DNA of 17,802 nt, from assembly GCF_902491705.1 (NCBI RefSeq), contig NZ_CABUIW010000044.1, positions 1-17,802 on the forward strand. Reading direction: 5' to 3'. This document shows, one piece after another, positions 14,911 through 17,802 of this stretch. Every line of letters starts with the position of its first letter. Position 1 is the first letter of the stretch. The notes below the pieces were generated by a model. The model was not told the DNA's origin. It saw only the letters and a program-made list of their open reading frames with translations, and made no database searches. Made by a program: the position numbers and the translations under genes. Source of the stretch: an uncultured Lactobacillus sp. (lineage in GTDB: Bacteria > Bacillota > Bacilli > Lactobacillales > Lactobacillaceae).

Positions 14911-15180
14911 ATGTTAAAAGATGGAAAGTATTCGGCTCAAGCTAGAGGAATGGCTGGTTTTGTTGGAGTTGAATTAGAAATTAATAATAACAAGATAACA
15001 TCAGTGAATTTGGATTTATCTACTGAAACGCCTCAATATGGTCAAAAAGCAGAGAAAAAACTAAAGGATGAAATTTTGACTAAACAATCAGCAGATATCG
15101 ATGCTGTTACAGGCGCTACATTTACTTCGAATGGTGTTAAAGAAGCAACAAGAGAGGCACTAGAAAAAGCAAAAAAATAA
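14911..15180 (+). CDS. Stand-alone FMN-binding domain protein
   Basis: An 89-residue protein consisting of one FMN_bind domain (PF04205 type). The pattern DGKYSAQARGMAGFVGVELE at the N-terminus and DAVTGATFTS (64-73) near the C-terminus are typical. In this family the last threonine of the D-x-x-T/S-G-A-T motif, here Thr70, receives FMN through a phosphoester bond made by an ApbE flavin transferase. There is no signal peptide or membrane helix, so the protein is probably cytoplasmic and may pass electrons to a fumarate-reductase-like partner encoded elsewhere. The ATG at 14911 is preferred over a TTG 24 bases upstream because AGAGG (14898-14902) is spaced eight bases from it and the TTG lies in the terminator tail. 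Confidence 0.87.
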   Translation: MLKDGKYSAQARGMAGFVGVELEINNNKITSVNLDLSTETPQYGQKAEKKLKDEILTKQSADIDAVTGATFTSNGVKEATREALEKAKK

Positions 15181-15234
15181 CAAGTTTGTGCTCTTAATCA
15201 GATAGGTAGTGATAAAATAAACTTGTGATTTTTT
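15180..15234 (+). terminator. Likely terminator of the FMN-binding gene
   Basis: ACAAGTTT (15180-15187) pairs with AAACTTGT (15219-15226), with a possible inner ATCA/TGAT pairing in a long loop, and is followed by ATTTTTT (15228-15234). The long loop lowers confidence. Confidence 0.5.
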
Positions 15235-15272
15235 AGAATAATTTGTATTTTGTTACTATATTTGGAGGAAAA

Positions 15273-16753
15273 ATGAAAAAGACATTTAAGGGAGTTATTA
15301 TTACTAGTGCTCTTCTTGCTAGTCTGTTTGTGGGAGCAACTCAGACTCATCAAGTTAGTGCCAAAAGTTTTGGCAAAGCCGTAACTAAGATTGCAGGTAA
15401 CGGCAACTATGCTATTTACCACAACGTTTCTAAAGGTGGTCCTAGTGGTAAATTTACTTCAACTAAGTACTTTAAGCATGGTCAAATTCAATCTAAAGAA
15501 TATGTTTCAACTAAGAAGGGTAACTTCTGGAACATTATCGTTGATGGCCGTGAAGTTGGTTGGGTTAGTGAAAAATTCTTTGCTAGAAACCAAATTTCTG
15601 TTGCAAACGATGTTTCTTTAATAAAGAATTCTGAATATTCATTCCCAACTAGAGATGCAATTAACTACGCAACTGACAGCCAAGGTACTGCCGTAAACCC
15701 AAGCAAGGTTAAAGTATCTAAGGCTTACGTAAGTACACAAGAATCAACTGTAAACTATAGCTATGGTAAGGCTAAAGCTTCATTACATATTGATGTACGT
15801 GATGGTAAGGGCGAAATGGGTGAACCAAATAAAGATCCTAAGTCCGGCTTTAAGTCAGTAACTACTTGGAATGGTGGTTCAAAGAGCTCATCTAGAAATT
15901 GGAATGCTGCTCACCATTACACTTCAGAAACCAGCAGCAATACTTTTAAGAGTAATGGCTTAACTTTAAGAACTCGTTTGTTCCAACCTCGTTTCGTCAG
16001 CTTAAGCTATGGTCAAGCTGGGGATGCAATGGGTCAAGTTGGTGTTATTCCTGAAGGTATCACTGTAAGTAATGGTGTATTTGCTACTTCAATGTTTACT
16101 AGCAGCAATAATCAACACGGCCACCTTGTTTCATACAACTTGAATGCAATTAAGAGTAAGTATGCTGCACAAAACTTGACTACTATGGGTTGGTCAACTT
16201 TTAAGTCATATGCTAACAATATTAAGGTTAGTCCATACATTAAGTTAGGTCATGGTCAATCACTTGGCTCATCATCAAGTTATATTTATGTTTTAGCTAA
16301 CGACAATAACTACAATAATGGCCCTCGTTCAGAAGAAGTTCTTCAAATCCGCAAGAGTGATATGAAGATTAACAAGATCTGGACTATTAAAGTTTCTGAA
16401 GATCGTTACATTCATAACGCAACTTTCGTTGGTGACAATACTATGTATGCATTGTTCCATAATGGTGGCTACAACTGCTATGAATACTGGAAATTAACTA
16501 GAGATGGTGACAGCTGGAAGGCTACTCTAAGGGTAGATTCGTTTCTAACTCACCAGTACAAGGTTTTGCTTATGATGGTGATAACTTCTACATCGGCTTT
16601 AACGATAATATCTTTAAAGTAGGCGAAGACGGAACTGCTAAGAAGCACTACAAGTTCAACGTTAGAAGAGAAATCGAAGGTATGTCAGCTACTAGCTCCA
16701 AGCTTTATGTTCAATTTGCACAACGTGCTGAATTAACTGAAGGACATATTTAA
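15273..16753 (+). pseudogene. Secreted protein of unknown function, broken by a one-base frameshift
   Basis: Starting at the ATG at 15273, with GGAGG four bases upstream, the reading frame encodes a signal peptide (1-30, ending QVSA). A small SH3/GW-like segment follows (about 37-100, with W-x-x-x-x-D-G-x-x-V-G-W-V). A long Ser/Asn/Tyr-rich region comes next, with beta-strand repeats such as FVGDNTMYALF. At residue 418 (ACT at 16524) the frame runs into 31 unrelated residues and stops at 16622. The -1 frame from 16526 continues the protein style smoothly, with GFAYDGDNFYIGFND, to a TAA at 16751-16753. Adding one base near 16526 would give 493 residues. I do not recognise a named family. It is either a decayed gene, a phase variant or a sequencing error. 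A strong terminator follows directly. Confidence 0.8.
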
Positions 16754-16756
16754 GCA

Positions 16757-16797
16757 TAAAAAATAGGGAAGCAAATATTTGCTTCCCTTATTTTTTT
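16757..16797. terminator. Strong bidirectional terminator
   Basis: GGGAAGCAAAT (16766-16776) and ATTTGCTTCCC (16777-16787) form a perfect palindrome. An A run lies to its left (16757-16763) and a T run to its right (16788-16797). It ends the secreted-protein gene on the + strand and the nucleoside hydrolase gene on the minus strand. Confidence 0.93.
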
Positions 16798-16805
16798 GAC
16801 CTTTT

Positions 16806-17735
16806 TTACTTGGATCTTTCAAGAATTTCATCCATTTTCTTAAAGAAGAGATCTTTATTAGCCTTAGTTACCAAAGTTACTTCACGACCATTTGGATCAC
16901 GAACGAAGCTACCTGCACTAAGTCCATCAGTAATTACTCTAGCATGAGCTTGTTCAGTTTCAACTACTTCAGGGTAAAGAGCACTGATTGTAGTTAAAAC
17001 ATCCCATAAGTATAATTCAGCTGATGGAACAGAAACGATCAAGCTGTAGCCTTGACCTACTAAATCCATTGCAGGGTATTTACGTAAACTTGCCCAATGT
17101 TGTCTTAATTCGTCATTTAAAGGCAATTCTTCAGTACTTTCCAGGCCAACCATTTGAATTTCAAGGTTTGAATCAAATACACGCTTAACAGCATATGGAT
17201 CCCAGAAAGCATTCCATTCTTGAGTGCCATCAGCATTAACGATAGCAACATTACCATGACCATCAAGTGAGCCGCCCATCCAGTAAAGTTTCTTGATGTT
17301 CTTCTCGATATCTGGATCGGTGTCAAGAGCGCGAGCTAAGTCAGTTAATGGACCGGTCATAACTAAAGTAACTGGTTCTTTAGAATGCTTGATTTTTTCA
17401 ACCATATCAAGGTGAGCAGGTAATTCTGCTTGCTTAGTATCGATATGGCCTTTTTCATTTAATATTGGTAAGTAATTAAATGAGTAAGTTGCCATGCGCC
17501 ATTCGTGTGGGAATTGGTTAACAGCTCTTGAGTTGGAACGGGCAACAGTAAGATCGTCGCCACGCAAATTAAAGAGGTCGGTCATCTTGCGACATGCTTC
17601 AACGGATGGATCAATATAGCCATCGGCATCAATTGCACCTACACCTAATAATTTAATGTCTGGTGCTTGCAAAAGAAGAAGGTATGATACTAAATCGTCA
17701 ATATTACCATCGTGATTAAAATAAATGTTTTTCAT
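16806..17735 (-). CDS. Nucleoside hydrolase (inosine-uridine preferring fold)
   Basis: A 309-residue cytoplasmic protein of the IUNH family, which splits ribonucleosides into base and ribose for salvage. Features of the fold are the N-terminal NHDGNIDDLVSYL (7-19), with Asp9, Asp13 and Asp14 in place of the calcium/ribose aspartates, TGPLTDLA (127-134), YWMGG (151-155), EWNAFWDP (173-180), and Asp245 in LYLWD near the C-terminus. The usual DxDPGxDD is altered to NHDGNIDD, losing the first aspartate and the proline. The V-x-G-N ribose-binding segment is also not recognisable near residue 35. Substrate range therefore cannot be predicted. Length is normal. The start at 17735 has GAAAGGAAAAG upstream. 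It is transcribed alone as far as the window shows, and I see no convincing promoter in 17750-17802. Confidence 0.88.
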   Translation of the reverse strand: MKNIYFNHDGNIDDLVSYLLLLQAPDIKLLGVGAIDADGYIDPSVEACRKMTDLFNLRGDDLTVARSNSRAVNQFPHEWRMATYSFNYLPILNEKGHIDTKQAELPAHLDMVEKIKHSKEPVTLVMTGPLTDLARALDTDPDIEKNIKKLYWMGGSLDGHGNVAIVNADGTQEWNAFWDPYAVKRVFDSNLEIQMVGLESTEELPLNDELRQHWASLRKYPAMDLVGQGYSLIVSVPSAELYLWDVLTTISALYPEVVETEQAHARVITDGLSAGSFVRDPNGREVTLVTKANKDLFFKKMDEILERSK

Positions 17736-17802
17736 TGCTTTTCCTTTCTCGTATTATATAAATCGAAATAAGTCATATTGTGATAATTAATCAAATTAGT
17801 AT

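Noticed and set aside
16523..16535. Programmed -1 frameshift in the secreted protein gene
   Set aside because: The geometry fits a -1 shift, but there is no X-XXY-YYZ slippery heptamer in the required frame and no clear stimulatory stem. A one-base deletion is simpler.
17753..17758. TATAAT on the minus strand as promoter of the nucleoside hydrolase gene
   Set aside because: It is only about 17 bases from the start codon, so transcription would begin within the ribosome site, and no -35 is well placed.

Overview
The window reads as chromosomal DNA of a low-GC Gram-positive bacterium, most likely a Lactobacillus of the acidophilus/helveticus/crispatus group. This rests on the AT-rich composition, strong AGGAGG-type ribosome sites, occasional TTG starts, the style of the secreted proteins, and a lysine (diaminopimelate) gene block with an L-box leader. 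The species cannot be fixed from the sequence alone.

Layout. (1) 1-1740: a YjeM-type amino-acid permease on the + strand, ending in a hairpin shared with the convergent gene. (2) 1738-4109: a minus-strand lysC-dapF operon (aspartate kinase, diaminopimelate epimerase). (3) 4110-4576: a divergent control region. It holds a lysC promoter facing left, a lysA promoter facing right, a complete lysine riboswitch and its intrinsic terminator. (4) 4577-11729: a tight seven-gene + strand operon, lysA-dapH-ykuR-dapA-dapB-patA-asd, closed by a terminator. (5) 11810-12913: a secreted serine hydrolase of the beta-lactamase/PBP fold. (6) 12955-14580: on the minus strand, a DUF2974-type alpha/beta hydrolase fused to a six-helix membrane domain. 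(7) 14581-14910: a divergent intergenic region with a run of hairpins and a terminator-like hairpin facing each flanking gene. (8) 14911-15180: a stand-alone FMN-binding-domain protein. (9) 15273-16753: a secreted protein broken by a one-base frameshift near 16526. (10) 16806-17735: a minus-strand nucleoside hydrolase of the IUNH fold.

Together, lysC, asd, dapA, dapB, dapH, patA, ykuR, dapF and lysA form an unbroken route from aspartate to L-lysine through the N-acetyl branch of the DAP pathway. Only the seven-gene operon lies behind the lysine riboswitch. lysC and dapF are read from their own promoter with a leader too short for an L-box, so the first and penultimate steps appear to escape riboswitch control, and LysC probably relies on its ACT domains for feedback. 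Lactobacilli of this group are generally known to build Lys-type peptidoglycan, so the product serves both protein and cell wall.

The points most worth following are the uncharacterised structured region at 14642-14890, which could be a cis-acting leader or a small RNA. Next are the frameshift at about 16526, the divergent DapF, the non-canonical third motif of the serine hydrolase, and the altered metal/ribose motif of the nucleoside hydrolase. I saw no CRISPR array, insertion sequence, tRNA or rRNA.
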